Notes: generated from the sequence alone by a model not told the origin. Numbered from the stretch's first letter, positions 7,424 to 16,307 are shown. The stretch: DNA of 47,163 nucleotides from Clostridia bacterium (GCA_017405765.1 JAFQZS010000038.1:1-47163), one strand, 5' to 3'. Numbers and translations: made by a program.

Positions 7424-8644
7424 TTATGCCTTTTGGCCAACGATACACCTTATGCGCTGTCCCGAAAGTATATCGTGCGCCATGGCATTCACCTCCTCGC
7501 GCGTTACGCTTTCAATAAGACTGATAAGCTCGTCCGGAGTGCGCACATATCCGTACAAAAGTTCGCCCCGTGCGATATACGGCATACGCGAAGAGGAGCT
7601 TTCAAAGCTCATAATGAGATTGGTTATTATTTGCTTTTTGGCGCGAATAAACTCTTCTTCGTTTGCGCCCTCACGGGCAAAGTCGTTAATACATTCGTCG
7701 AGCTTATTTATAAGCTCCGCCTCGGAATCGGGACTGTACGCCGCGCCTATGACGAACATCCCCGTATCGTATATCGGCATATTGAAGGAATAGACATTAT
7801 AGCAAAGGCCGCTTTGCTCTCTGAGAGTCTGGTAAAGACGGGAGCTCATACCGTCGCCAAAAATAAGAGACATTACTGAGGCGGCATAAGTGCGTCTGTC
7901 AAGGCGTCCCACGCTTTGGAAGCCGAGATTTATGTGGTTCTGCTCTATATTTCGCGGTATAAATATTTCGCCGCCGTTAAAATGAATCGGTCCCGCTGCA
8001 GGCGAATCGTTATTCTTTCTTACATCTGCAAAAGCCTCTTCTATATACGATATAAGCCTATCTTCATCAAAACTGCCCGCCACGGCTACTACGATATTTT
8101 CGGCAGAGTAGTGGCGCTGCATATATGAAACGAGATCGTCTCGCGTAATGCGCGACACAGTCTCTCTTGTTCCCAATATGGGCAGAGAGAAAGCATGAGG
8201 CTTAAAGGCGTTTATTGTAAGCTCCTCCGTAGCCACATCTTCGGGCGTGTCGAGATACATGTTTATCTCTTCAAGGATCACGCGCCGCTCCCGCTCGATC
8301 GCATCCGCCTCAAACAGCGGATTTAAAAACATCTCGCAGAGAATATCCAGCGCAGAATAGAGGTCCTCGTCTAAGCATTTCACATGAAAGCAAGTATGCT
8401 CCTTTGAAGTAAAGGCATTCATAAAAGCGCCGAGCATGTCCATATCATGTGCAAGCCGGGCGGCTGTTCGCGCGTGCGAGCCTTTGAACATCATATGCTC
8501 AATAAAGTGAGACACCCCGTTGATCTCAGGCGTTTCATTTTTTGAGCCGCAGTCCACCCATATGCCGGCCGATACTGAGCGGATGCCTTCAAGCTTTTCA
8601 TATATGAGTCTTACACCGTTTGAAAACGTATGCTTCTTTGTCAT
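7424..8644 (-). CDS. M16 family zinc metallopeptidase (processing-peptidase-like)
   Basis: This is a cytoplasmic pitrilysin-type protease of 406 residues, the usual length for bacterial YmxG/MlpA homologues. The inverted zinc motif HFIEH (HxxEH) lies at about residues 46-50, with the downstream Glu expected in the EEINMYLDTPED region. The C-terminal domain has the R..Y motif segment (SSRLYQTLREQSGLCYNVYS). There is no signal peptide. The ATG at 8644 follows CCGGAGGC. In Firmicutes this family often lies near dut or pnp genes; here it precedes rlmA. The natural substrate is unknown. Confidence 0.92.
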   Translation of the reverse strand: MTKKHTFSNGVRLIYEKLEGIRSVSAGIWVDCGSKNETPEINGVSHFIEHMMFKGSHARTAARLAHDMDMLGAFMNAFTSKEHTCFHVKCLDEDLYSALDILCEMFLNPLFEADAIERERRVILEEINMYLDTPEDVATEELTINAFKPHAFSLPILGTRETVSRITRDDLVSYMQRHYSAENIVVAVAGSFDEDRLISYIEEAFADVRKNNDSPAAGPIHFNGGEIFIPRNIEQNHINLGFQSVGRLDRRTYAASVMSLIFGDGMSSRLYQTLREQSGLCYNVYSFNMPIYDTGMFVIGAAYSPDSEAELINKLDECINDFAREGANEEEFIRAKKQIITNLIMSFESSSSRMPYIARGELLYGYVRTPDELISLIESVTREEVNAMAHDILSGQRIRCIVGQKA

Positions 8645-8914
8645 ATGTGCCTCCGGTCTTGTTTCTTCGTATATGATTACAGTATATCATATTTTGAGAA
8701 AAAAGCATAAAAAAATACGGGGCGTGCTTATTATACAAAAGCAGCCGCTTTTGATAACTTATCTTACTTTGCCGCATGAAGAATTATTATATAAGCTCTT
8801 TTTAAGCTTTTTGGCTCCTGTCAGTGGGGAAGTGTGCGCAGGTATTGAACAAATGTAGCCGTGCGCTGTGTTCTTCGGCGCGATCGCTTCAATATAATTC
8901 TCTTGCTTTAAAGT
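8645..8914. other. Gene-free stretch upstream of the M16 gene
   Basis: The only signal I can support is a possible extended -10 on the minus strand (TGATATACT, 8689-8681), about 40 bp before the M16 start, with no good -35. The rest (8710-8914) shows no ORF, repeat or structured element that I recognise. Confidence 0.4.
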
Positions 8915-8943
8915 AAAAAAAGCCTCCGCTGACTGCGGAGGCT
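8915..8943 (-). terminator. Terminator of the ene-reductase/SDR operon
   Basis: On the minus strand AGCCTCCGC pairs with GCGGAGGCT (9 bp, 5-nt loop), followed by T6. It lies 16 bases beyond the SDR stop. Confidence 0.92.
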
Positions 8944-8958
8944 TCTTAATTCCCGTCC

Positions 8959-9801
8959 TTACGGCTTCGGGTTGCCGTCGTTCAATATCTGCGTCGCGCG
9001 GTTCTGTACTGCGCGGTAAAAATCGTTGTGCGTGTGGATATAGAACTGCTTGTCCTTTATGCCGCGGAAAACTATCGTTGCAAAGTGGTCTACCGGAAGA
9101 CCCGTCTTCTTTATAAAGTTCTCAAGCGCCTTATAGCCGTTCTTATAAACGCCTGCATAATAAGGATCGTCGGTAATGGGATAACGCTCGGGACGGCGCT
9201 CAGCCGATCTGTAAAAGTCGGTCTGAACGAACGCGGGGCATACTACGCTTATGCCGATATGCTTATATCCCTTCGCCTGAAGCGCCATGTACGTACCCTC
9301 GTTTAAGCCGACTGCGGCAAACTTCGTAGTGCTGTACGCAACGGACGTGGGTGACGCTATAATGCCTGCGTGAGACGCGATGTTCACGATATGGCACTCC
9401 TCGCCGCGCGCTATCATGTCGGGCATAAAGAGACGCATCGTATAAACGTGGCTCTTTAAGTTCGCGCCGATTATCCAATCCCAATCGTCCGGCGGGATCT
9501 CCCATACCTGACCCGGCACGAGCGTACCTACGCAGTTCATTAAAAGGTCGCATTTGCCGAACTTCGCAATTGCAGCCTCGTGTACCTTCTTCGCCTCGTC
9601 GAAAAGCGTAAGGTCGGCGTGAACGGCTATGACCTCAACGCCCGCAGCCTTAACTTCCTCGCAGAGCTTCTCAAGATTATCTTTCTCTATATCGGCTATA
9701 ACGAGATTCATTCCCAAGGACGCAGCATGGCGCGCAAGCGCGCGTCCGAATCCGTTCGCCGCGCCGCATATAACGGCGGTCTTGCCTTTAAATTCAGTCA
9801 T
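8959..9801 (-). CDS. Short-chain dehydrogenase/reductase (SDR)
   Basis: This is a classical NAD(P)-dependent SDR of 280 residues. The cofactor glycine motif is GAANGFGRA at about residue 13, the adenine-pocket motif is NCVG (NNAG variant), the catalytic Ser is in NIASHAG and the catalytic pair is YSTTK. A C-terminal extension after TDFYRS (about 80 residues) shapes the substrate pocket and gives no recognisable specificity. The gene starts 22 bp after the ene-reductase, so the two form an operon and may act on the same alkenyl/oxo substrate. An FMN/FAD ene-reductase beside an SDR recalls bile-acid or steroid reduction pairs, but nothing here proves such a substrate. Confidence 0.88.
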   Translation of the reverse strand: MTEFKGKTAVICGAANGFGRALARHAASLGMNLVIADIEKDNLEKLCEEVKAAGVEVIAVHADLTLFDEAKKVHEAAIAKFGKCDLLMNCVGTLVPGQVWEIPPDDWDWIIGANLKSHVYTMRLFMPDMIARGEECHIVNIASHAGIIASPTSVAYSTTKFAAVGLNEGTYMALQAKGYKHIGISVVCPAFVQTDFYRSAERRPERYPITDDPYYAGVYKNGYKALENFIKKTGLPVDHFATIVFRGIKDKQFYIHTHNDFYRAVQNRATQILNDGNPKP

Positions 9802-9823
9802 CAGTCATATCCTCCCTTCATTA

Positions 9824-11755
9824 TCAAAGCACGAATGCTTTTTCAAAGCCTTCGCGTATAGCATCGGAGATAAGTCCGGCTTTCTTTGCGTCGCCTATTA
9901 CCTTAACGTTGTCAAACGACGCCTCGATCTCGTCCGCAAACGCTCTGTTCGGCGTTATGCCTACTGCCAGCACAACAACGTCAGCCTTTTCTTTTCTCGC
10001 TCCTGCTCTTGTAGCAACGGTTATCTCGCCGTCGCCGATGGAAACAACGCTTGTGCCCGTCTCTATCTTAGTGCCGTTCTGAGCAAGTCTCATAAGCATT
10101 CTGCGCGCTATTACGGGATAAAGCGCCGTGCCTACGGCGCGCGCCATCTCATAAACGGTCGCATTGCACTCCTCGCCGAACATTTCGGCAACCTCAAGGC
10201 CCGTTACGCCGCCGCCTATAATAGCCACGTTCTTGCCCTTTAAGTCAACGTGCTTCTTAACGATAAGCTCCTCTGCCAAAACTACATTAGGCTTGTCTAT
10301 GCCGGGTATGCGCGGTACTGTGGGCGTGCCGCCTGCCGCAACGATAACTGCGTAGGGGTCGTACTTCTTTATTTCGTCAACGGTAGCCTCGCAGCCCGTT
10401 TTTATGTCAACTCCAAGCTCTCTTATCTGATGCTCCAGGTTGGCTGCAAGCCACGTAAGATACTTCTTGTGCGGCGGCTTGTCCGCGATATTCAATGTGC
10501 CGCCCAGTTTATCCGACTTCTCAAGAAGAGTCACGTCAAAGCCGCGTATTGCAAGCACCCTTGCGGCCTCCATGCCGCCGGGGCCGCCGCCCGCAACTAC
10601 TACCTTGCGGCCTGCGCCGTCCTTTTCAAAGCGCGCGAACTCAACTTCGCGGCCGAGCCTCGGATTTACTGTGCACTTTATCGTGCGCATCATGCCTATT
10701 TCCTTGAAGCAATAGAGGCAGCCGATGCAGGGACGTATATCGGCTTCGCGGCCTGCCTTTGACTTATTGCCCCATTCGGGCTCGGCAAGCTGCTGACGTC
10801 CCAAAGCAACGTAGTCGCACACGCCCGTTTCGAGCAGCTCCTCTGCAACCTCGGGTCGCTTTATATTGCAGCACGCGATAACAGGCATTTTAACGGCCTT
10901 CTTTATCTCCGCTGCATACTTTCTCTTCCAGCCCTGCTCAAAAACGTAGTCCTCAACTATCGTGTACGACGATTCATAGATGCCCGTCGATACGTTTATG
11001 CAGTTTATGCCCATATATTCAAGACGGCGCGCGATCTCAACGGAATCCTCTATGCGCAGACCGCCCTCGACGAACTCGTCTGCCGAGATACGTACGCTTA
11101 TTATAAAGTCGCGGCCGCACTTTAAGCGGATGCCGTCGATTATCTCCTGAATGAAGCGCATACGCTTTTCAAAATTGCCGCCGGATTTGTCCTCGCGCTT
11201 GTTGGTGTAAGGGCTTAAGAACTGGTTGATGAGGTAGCCGTGAGCGGCATGGAGCTCAACGCCGTCGGCAGTAGCCATTTTTGCGATAACTGCGCCCTTT
11301 ATGAACTTCGCAACGAGCATTTCACATTCCGCAGTTGTAAGCGCGCGCGGCATTTCGCCGACCACCTTGCAGGGGATCGCGCTGGGAGCAACGATCTGAC
11401 GGCCTTCGATGAGCGACGAACGGTTCTCGCGTCCTGCATGCTGAAGCTGAATAAGCAGCTTCGAATCGTGCTTATGCACTGCCTTTGCCAGACGCTCGAT
11501 ACCCGCGATATACTTATTGTGAGTGACCTGTATCTGGTTAGGCATACCAACGCCCCACTCGTCGTCAACACGCGAAATCTCTGTGATTATGAGACCGCAG
11601 CCGCCCTTGGCGCGCTCTTCATAATATTTGATGATATGCTCCGTTACTTCGCCCGAAGCGGAGTTAAGTCCCGTGCCCATCGGGGGCATGACTATCCTGT
11701 TTTTCAGCTCCATTTTGCCTATTTTGCCTTTTTGAAAGAGCTTTTCGTATTTCAC
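9824..11755 (-). CDS. FMN/FAD/4Fe-4S NADH:flavin oxidoreductase (2,4-dienoyl-CoA reductase / 2-enoate reductase type)
   Basis: This redox enzyme has 643 residues and three parts. An Old-Yellow-Enzyme TIM barrel (about 1-330) carries NRIVMPPMGTG, IQLQHAGRE and the catalytic segment DGVELHAAHGYLINQFLSP. An iron-sulfur motif CIGCLYC...KC follows at about residues 340-358. A FAD/NAD domain then has VVAGGGPGGMEAARV and IIGGGVTGLEVAE. Related enzymes are FadH, 2-enoate reductase and BaiCD/BaiH; substrate assignment is not possible by eye. The GTG at 11755 is preferred: AAAGGCGGG lies 8 nt before it, and family members start with KYEKLF. A start at 11782 adds nine atypical residues. It is first in the operon with the SDR. 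Confidence 0.9.
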   Translation of the reverse strand: MKYEKLFQKGKIGKMELKNRIVMPPMGTGLNSASGEVTEHIIKYYEERAKGGCGLIITEISRVDDEWGVGMPNQIQVTHNKYIAGIERLAKAVHKHDSKLLIQLQHAGRENRSSLIEGRQIVAPSAIPCKVVGEMPRALTTAECEMLVAKFIKGAVIAKMATADGVELHAAHGYLINQFLSPYTNKREDKSGGNFEKRMRFIQEIIDGIRLKCGRDFIISVRISADEFVEGGLRIEDSVEIARRLEYMGINCINVSTGIYESSYTIVEDYVFEQGWKRKYAAEIKKAVKMPVIACCNIKRPEVAEELLETGVCDYVALGRQQLAEPEWGNKSKAGREADIRPCIGCLYCFKEIGMMRTIKCTVNPRLGREVEFARFEKDGAGRKVVVAGGGPGGMEAARVLAIRGFDVTLLEKSDKLGGTLNIADKPPHKKYLTWLAANLEHQIRELGVDIKTGCEATVDEIKKYDPYAVIVAAGGTPTVPRIPGIDKPNVVLAEELIVKKHVDLKGKNVAIIGGGVTGLEVAEMFGEECNATVYEMARAVGTALYPVIARRMLMRLAQNGTKIETGTSVVSIGDGEITVATRAGARKEKADVVVLAVGITPNRAFADEIEASFDNVKVIGDAKKAGLISDAIREGFEKAFVL

Positions 11756-11933
11756 TGTAAAATCCCGCCTTTCCATTATCATTTTGTCGCTTCAGTCAAT
11801 ACGCTCAATGTTATGCTTTTAGTTTACTATATTTTTCCTCAGAGTTCAACTATAATTTTTGTGTGTTTTGCATAAAATTATGCCTGCGCTTTTTTTGCAG
11901 GAGGCGCCGACTGAAAACTATGCATTTTCGCAG

Positions 11934-11965
11934 AAAAAAGCCCCGCACGTTATTACGCGCAGGGC
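11934..11965 (-). terminator. Terminator of the coiled-coil lipoprotein gene
   Basis: On the minus strand GCCCTGCGCG pairs with CGTGCGGGGC (two G-T pairs, 6-nt loop), followed by T6. Confidence 0.85.
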
Positions 11966-12019
11966 TTCTATTACTTAATTCGTTCCGCAAATGCGGACTT
12001 TTAAAGACAAAGTCTTAAA

Positions 12020-12589
12020 TTACTGAACTACCTGAACAGCGTCCGGAAGAGTGTTGATGCAGTAGAAGTTGCCGGAGGGGTCAATTGCAACCTTACCGAT
12101 AATTACTACGCGAGTGCCGTCTGCCGGATAAGCAGACTCGGGAGCGCCCTGGATGAGGAACGTAGTACCGATGGACTGGCCTGCTTCTTCATCTCTCTCA
12201 GTGATGCTGAAAGACATACCGGACGAGAACTGGCTTACGTCGCCGTCGATAGCAACGAGAGCGCCGTCCATTTCACCGTTCTGGATAGCGGAAGCGAGGT
12301 CGCTCATAGCTGCATAATCGCCGTAATTGATAACAACGTCGGGATCAACTAAGAGCTCGTCTTCGGTGAGCGTTACAACTGCATCCATGAAGGGGGCTTC
12401 TGCTTCGTCAAGAGCTGCGTCTGCTTCGTCGATAGCTGCGTCGAGCTCATCGAGAGCTTCGTCGATTTCCTGCTCTGCCTGATCTGCTGCTTCTTCAGCC
12501 TTCTGCTGGCTGCCGCATGCTGCGAATACAAATACCAGCGAAAGAGCCAGTACGATGCACAGGATGCTTCTTAAAAGTTTCTTGTTCAT
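12020..12589 (-). CDS. Lipoprotein with acidic helical repeat and a C-terminal OB-like domain
   Basis: This is a secreted lipoprotein of 189 residues with n-region MNKKLLR, a hydrophobic core and lipobox FAAC at about residues 22-25. Residues about 30-66 form an acidic, alanine-rich helix with a seven-residue rhythm (EEAADQAEQEIDEALDEL, AAIDEADAALDEAEA), probably a stalk or coiled coil. The remaining 120 residues look all-beta: VINYGDYAAMSDLASAIQNG, ALVAIDGDVSQF, FLIQGAPESAYPADGTRVVIIGKV. That pattern resembles small OB-fold lipoproteins, but I do not recognise a named family. It has a consensus promoter, its own ribosome-binding site and a terminator. The function is unknown. Confidence 0.8.
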   Translation of the reverse strand: MNKKLLRSILCIVLALSLVFVFAACGSQQKAEEAADQAEQEIDEALDELDAAIDEADAALDEAEAPFMDAVVTLTEDELLVDPDVVINYGDYAAMSDLASAIQNGEMDGALVAIDGDVSQFSSGMSFSITERDEEAGQSIGTTFLIQGAPESAYPADGTRVVIIGKVAIDPSGNFYCINTLPDAVQVVQ

Positions 12590-12657
12590 TTTAGGTCCTT
12601 CCTTTCAAAATGAGTCTTTTTTTATCGGAAGAGCATACGTCTTCCAATTTCAAATAC

Positions 12658-12686
12658 ATATTAGCGCAACTAAACGATAATGTCAA
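12658..12686 (-). promoter_or_regulatory. Consensus sigma-A promoter of the coiled-coil lipoprotein
   Basis: A perfect TTGACA (12686-12681) and TAATAT (12663-12658) are separated by 17 bp on the minus strand, about 70 bp upstream of the start. Confidence 0.85.
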
Positions 12687-12985
12687 CGATTGTTTATTTT
12701 ATATCAATCTCGGTCAAATACGTCGTGTTTTGTCGGCGCGGCGGGATTTTATTTTTTCGGAACGTGTTCTAAAGATTTCATTGCTATGCCGGGAATGGTG
12801 CTTCTTCGGCAATAATTCTTCATGCCGCCCGGAGAAGCGAGGGGGCAAAACTCGCCGTACTTCGCGTAAGAGGCGTGTGCGCCTGCGCCTTATCCATCTG
12901 CTTTGCAGACGTCGTCTGTCTTAACCCCCAAATGCATCATATTTGGGGGTGGATCCGTGGGGAAGCCTTTCGCTTTATCAAACAC
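12687..12985. other. Gene-free stretch with a 9-bp inverted repeat
   Basis: No ORF is supported here. CCCCCAAAT (12925-12933) and ATTTGGGGG (12941-12949) form a perfect inverted repeat without a T tract. Short GC-rich palindromes occur at 12868-12915. This could be a structured RNA or repeat debris; I cannot assign it. Confidence 0.4.
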
Positions 12986-13018
12986 AAAAAAGCTCCGTCG
13001 CTTGGACGGAGCTTTTTT
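12986..13018 (-). terminator. Terminator of bcd-etfB-etfA (symmetrical)
   Basis: AAAAAAGCTCCGTC (12986-12999) and GACGGAGCTTTTTT (13005-13018) pair perfectly over 14 bp with a 5-nt loop. T6 follows on either strand. Confidence 0.93.
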
Positions 13019-13034
13019 AATTAAGAGTTAGATC

Positions 13035-14051
13035 TTACTGAGCCTTCAGCTTTCTGATCTCTGCTGCGAGTGCGGGGCATACCTCGAAGAGGTCGCCAAC
13101 GATACCGTAGTCAGCGATGTCGAACATCGGAGCATCGGGATCCTTGTTGATTGCGATGATGCACTCGGAGGAGGACATACCTGCGCGGTGCTGGATAGCG
13201 CCGGAGATACCGCAAGCGATGTAGATCTTCGGGCCAACGGTCTTACCGGTCTGACCAACCTGATGTGCGTGCGGGATCCAACCTGCGTCAACTGCTGCGC
13301 GCGATGCGCCTACTACGCCGCCGATCGCGTCTGCAAGCTCTTTGATGGTGTTGAAGCCCTCGGGACCCTTAACACCACGGCCGCCGGATACGATGATCTC
13401 AGCTTCTTCAAGGTTAACGGTCTCAGCGCCCTCTTCCTTGATGAATTCGATAAGCTTCGTGCGAACGTCAGCGGGAGCGATCTTAACCTTATCGGTGATG
13501 TTCGTAACGTTGCCGGTCTTGCCTTCAACGGGCTCGTTCTTCTTGAACACGCCGGGACGAACGGTACCGATCTGGGGACGGTGGTTCGGGCAAAGGATGG
13601 TAGCCATCAGGTTACCGCCGAATGCCGGACGGGTCCATGCTACGTTTCCGCTCTCTTCGTCTATACCGAGCTGCGTGCAGTCAGCGGTAAGACCGGTCTG
13701 GAGACGGCAGGAGATACGCGGGCCCATGTCACGGCCGTTGTTCGTAGCGCCTATAAGTAATGCGGACGGCTTGTAGAGGTTAACGGTATCAACGATAGCC
13801 TTTACATAAGCGTCGGTCGAATATTCGTCAAAAACTTCGTCGTCTACTACGTAAACTTCGTCTGCGCCATATGCGAATGCCTTCTTAACGGCAGCCTCGG
13901 TCTTGTAGCCGATTACGAGAGCGATAACGTTCTCTTTGTGGAAATCAGCAAGACCTCTTGCGGGATTGAGAAGCTCAAGGCCTACGTTCTTTGCGTCGCC
14001 CTTATTGGTCTCAATGTACACCCATACATTCTTGTATTCTTCGAAACTCAT
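13035..14051 (-). CDS. etfA: Electron transfer flavoprotein, alpha subunit
   Basis: This EtfA has 338 residues. An N-terminal alpha/beta domain pairs with EtfB (NVWVYIETNKGDAKNVGLELL at the start). The C-terminal FAD domain has the conserved SGGRGVKGPEGF, GASRAAVDAGWIPHAHQVGQTGKTV and the AIQHRAGM...IIAINKDPDAPMFDIADYGIVGD segment. With EtfB and the acyl-CoA dehydrogenase it shuttles electrons between NADH, acyl-CoA dehydrogenase and possibly ferredoxin. In Clostridia such triads are often electron-bifurcating, but motif inspection alone does not prove that here. The start ATG at 14051 follows GGGAGGAAG. The gene lies 16 bp after etfB and is last in the operon. Confidence 0.95.
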   Translation of the reverse strand: MSFEEYKNVWVYIETNKGDAKNVGLELLNPARGLADFHKENVIALVIGYKTEAAVKKAFAYGADEVYVVDDEVFDEYSTDAYVKAIVDTVNLYKPSALLIGATNNGRDMGPRISCRLQTGLTADCTQLGIDEESGNVAWTRPAFGGNLMATILCPNHRPQIGTVRPGVFKKNEPVEGKTGNVTNITDKVKIAPADVRTKLIEFIKEEGAETVNLEEAEIIVSGGRGVKGPEGFNTIKELADAIGGVVGASRAAVDAGWIPHAHQVGQTGKTVGPKIYIACGISGAIQHRAGMSSSECIIAINKDPDAPMFDIADYGIVGDLFEVCPALAAEIRKLKAQ

Positions 14052-14067
14052 TTACTTCTTCCTCCCA

Positions 14068-14889
14068 TTATATTATCTTCGCATCAGCGAGTAAGCCTAC
14101 AAGCTTCTTAGCAGCGTCAGCAGCAGCTTCGCCCTGAATCTTAAGACCGCCCTGCTTCTTCTGCGGAACGAAAGTCTTTCTAACCTTCGTCGGCGAGCCC
14201 TTAAGACCGCAGCGGTTCGTGTCGATAAGACCTTCCATATCTGCAGCGGTGATCTCAGCTATAACCTTCTTGTTGGCAGCCATCTTGCTCTTAATGGTAG
14301 CAAGTCTAGGCTCCCACTTCGGCTTCGTAACGGTGATGATGCAGGGCATGGGAAGCTCTATTACACGGAAACCGTCTTCGCATTCCTTCTTAACGCGAAC
14401 AGCGCCTGCAGTCGGGCACTCTTCCATATCAACCGCGTAGGTAACCTGCGGAAGATCCATGTACTCAGCAGTCTGCGGGCCAACCTGTGCGGTATCGCCG
14501 TCGATAGCCTGCTTGCCGCAGAAGATAAGATCGAAATGATCGATACCCTTAAGCTGGCAGATCTTCTTTAACGTGGTCGAAATGATATAACCGGTAGCGA
14601 GCGTATCGGAACCGCCGAATGCACGGTCGGTAACGAGATATGCGTCCTGAGCGCCTACGGAAAGGCATTCCTTTAAAGCTGCCTTTGCCTGCGGGGGGCC
14701 CATGCTTACAACGGTGATCGTAGCGTCGTTAGCATACTTTTCCTTGTACTGAACAGCCAGCTCAAGTGCATATGCGTCGAACGGGTTAACGATTGCGGGA
14801 ACGCCTGCTCTGTTAAGAGTATTGGTAACCGGATCGATGGTGATTTCGGTAGTATCCGGTACTTGTTTGATACATACAACTATTTCCAC
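14068..14889 (-). CDS. etfB: Electron transfer flavoprotein, beta subunit
   Basis: This EtfB has 273 residues. It starts MEIVVCIKQVPDT and contains the family nucleotide-site segments NPFDAYALELAVQYKE, GGSDTLATGYI, DGDTAQVGPQTAEYMDLPQVTY and the PRLATIKSKM loop. The GTG at 14889 is chosen as the start: it follows AGGAGAG and gives the canonical N-terminus. EtfB forms a heterodimer with the downstream EtfA and takes electrons to or from the acyl-CoA dehydrogenase encoded upstream. A strong hairpin (14920-14953) stands between bcd and this gene. Confidence 0.95.
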   Translation of the reverse strand: MEIVVCIKQVPDTTEITIDPVTNTLNRAGVPAIVNPFDAYALELAVQYKEKYANDATITVVSMGPPQAKAALKECLSVGAQDAYLVTDRAFGGSDTLATGYIISTTLKKICQLKGIDHFDLIFCGKQAIDGDTAQVGPQTAEYMDLPQVTYAVDMEECPTAGAVRVKKECEDGFRVIELPMPCIITVTKPKWEPRLATIKSKMAANKKVIAEITAADMEGLIDTNRCGLKGSPTKVRKTFVPQKKQGGLKIQGEAAADAAKKLVGLLADAKII

Positions 14890-14919
14890 GATATTCTCTC
14901 CTATTTCATTGTATTTTAT

Positions 14920-14953
14920 CGGACAGTAAGGGGCGTGCGCCCTCTACTGTCCG
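14920..14953 (-). promoter_or_regulatory. Intercistronic hairpin between bcd and etfB
   Basis: CGGACAGTA (14920-14928) pairs with TACTGTCCG (14945-14953), and inside it GGGCG pairs with CGCCC. No T tract follows on the minus strand, so it is not a classical terminator. It may stabilise or process the mRNA and set the bcd:etf ratio. Confidence 0.65.
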
Positions 14954-14980
14954 AATATGTTACTTGCTTTGCGTTATGGA

Positions 14981-16165
14981 TTATTTGCCGCTTAATACAG
15001 CGCCTGCGATAACGATTCTCTGGATCTCGTTGGTGCCTTCGAAGATCTGATAGATCTTAGCGTCGCGGAGGAGCTTCTCGATCGGATACTCCTTGGAATA
15101 ACCGTAACCGCCGAAGATCTGGATAGCTTCGGTTGCAACTCTTACTGCGTTGTCGCCAGCAAAGCACTTAGCGATGGAGGAGAGCTTCGAGTACGGCTTA
15201 ATACCGCTGTCCTGAACTTTTGCTGCATAGTGGCAGTACTGTCTTGCTACCTGAGTGGTCATTTCCATGTCAGCGATCTTGAATGCGATAGCCTGGAACT
15301 TGGAGATCGGTCTGCCAAAGGTCTTTCTGGTGTTAGCATATTCTACGCACTCGTCGATTGCGCGCTGTGCAATACCGCAAGCCATGGAGCCAACGGTCGG
15401 ACGGGACGAGTCAAGAACCTGCATAGCAAGCTTGAAGCCCTTGCCGCGAGCAGCCTCGCCGCCTACTAAGTGGTCAGCGGGAACTCTAACGTCTTCAAAG
15501 ATAACTTCGGTCGTGGAGGACAGGCGGATACCCATCTTGTCTTCCTTCTTACCTACGGATACGCCGGGGAGATCTCTCTCAACGATGAATGCGGACATCG
15601 ACTTGTAGGGGTTAACGTCTTCGCCCTCTTCGGTGATAGCGAATACTACGTAGATGCTTGCAACGCCGCCGTTGGTGATGAAGCACTTAGTACCGTTGAT
15701 AACCCACTCGTTCTTCTCTTTGTCGAAAACAGCCTTGGTTCTGCCGCCTGCAACGTCGGAACCTGCATCAGCCTCGGTAAGGCAGAATGCTGCGAACTTC
15801 TTCTGGGAAAGAACGCTTGCGAAATACTTCTGCTGCTCTTTGGTGCCGCCGATCATGATAGGCTCGCATGCGAGGCCGTTAGCGGAGCAACCTACTGCAA
15901 AACCGGGATCTACCTTTGCAAGCTCTTCCATGATGAGGCAGTTGGTAAGATGGTCAAGACCCATGCCGCCAACTTCTTCGGGAAGAACGGTCATATGAAG
16001 ACCCATTTCCATAGCTTCTTCATATACTTCCATGGGAAGCGTGTCGTCTCTGTCGCACTGCTCAACTACGGGCTTAACTTTCTTTTCTGCGAACTCTTTA
16101 ACTAATGCTACGAGTTCCTTCTGCTCCTCAGAGATGAGCAGATCCTGACTAAAAGGGCTGGACAT
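14981..16165 (-). CDS. bcd: Acyl-CoA dehydrogenase (butyryl-CoA dehydrogenase type)
   Basis: This FAD enzyme has 394 residues. The N-terminal helical domain begins SQDLLISEEQKELVALVKEFAEKKV. FAD/substrate segments are AFCLTEADAGSDVAG and KCFITNGG. Near the C-terminus come FGGYGYSKEYPIEKLLRDAKIY and IFEGTNEIQR; the Glu of FEGT (about residue 376) is in the position of the catalytic base of short-chain enzymes. In Clostridia this enzyme with EtfAB reduces crotonyl-CoA to butyryl-CoA. Here crt, hbd and thl are not adjacent, so butyrate production is likely but unproved, and other enoyl-CoA substrates remain possible. The ATG follows CGGAGG. It is first gene of bcd-etfB-etfA. Confidence 0.93.
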   Translation of the reverse strand: MSSPFSQDLLISEEQKELVALVKEFAEKKVKPVVEQCDRDDTLPMEVYEEAMEMGLHMTVLPEEVGGMGLDHLTNCLIMEELAKVDPGFAVGCSANGLACEPIMIGGTKEQQKYFASVLSQKKFAAFCLTEADAGSDVAGGRTKAVFDKEKNEWVINGTKCFITNGGVASIYVVFAITEEGEDVNPYKSMSAFIVERDLPGVSVGKKEDKMGIRLSSTTEVIFEDVRVPADHLVGGEAARGKGFKLAMQVLDSSRPTVGSMACGIAQRAIDECVEYANTRKTFGRPISKFQAIAFKIADMEMTTQVARQYCHYAAKVQDSGIKPYSKLSSIAKCFAGDNAVRVATEAIQIFGGYGYSKEYPIEKLLRDAKIYQIFEGTNEIQRIVIAGAVLSGK

Positions 16166-16307
16166 ATTTTTTTCCTCCGTTTTAAATAAAATTTTTATTT
16201 CGGTAATATTCGGCGGAAGCTTTCGTCTCGGAAGTCAGAAAAGGGACACCGTACGTCTGCCCTTTTTCGGACAGCCAAAGAAAGCTTATTGCCAACATAC
16301 CTAGTCT

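Noticed and set aside
8959..11755. Bile-acid (bai) operon
   Set aside because: Only an ene-reductase and an SDR are present; no CoA ligase, 7-alpha-dehydratase, CoA transferase or transporter lies nearby.
12610..12924. 104-codon plus-strand frame upstream of the coiled-coil lipoprotein
   Set aside because: It overlaps the consensus promoter of the minus-strand gene, lacks a ribosome-binding site and has an Arg/Cys-rich, domain-free product.
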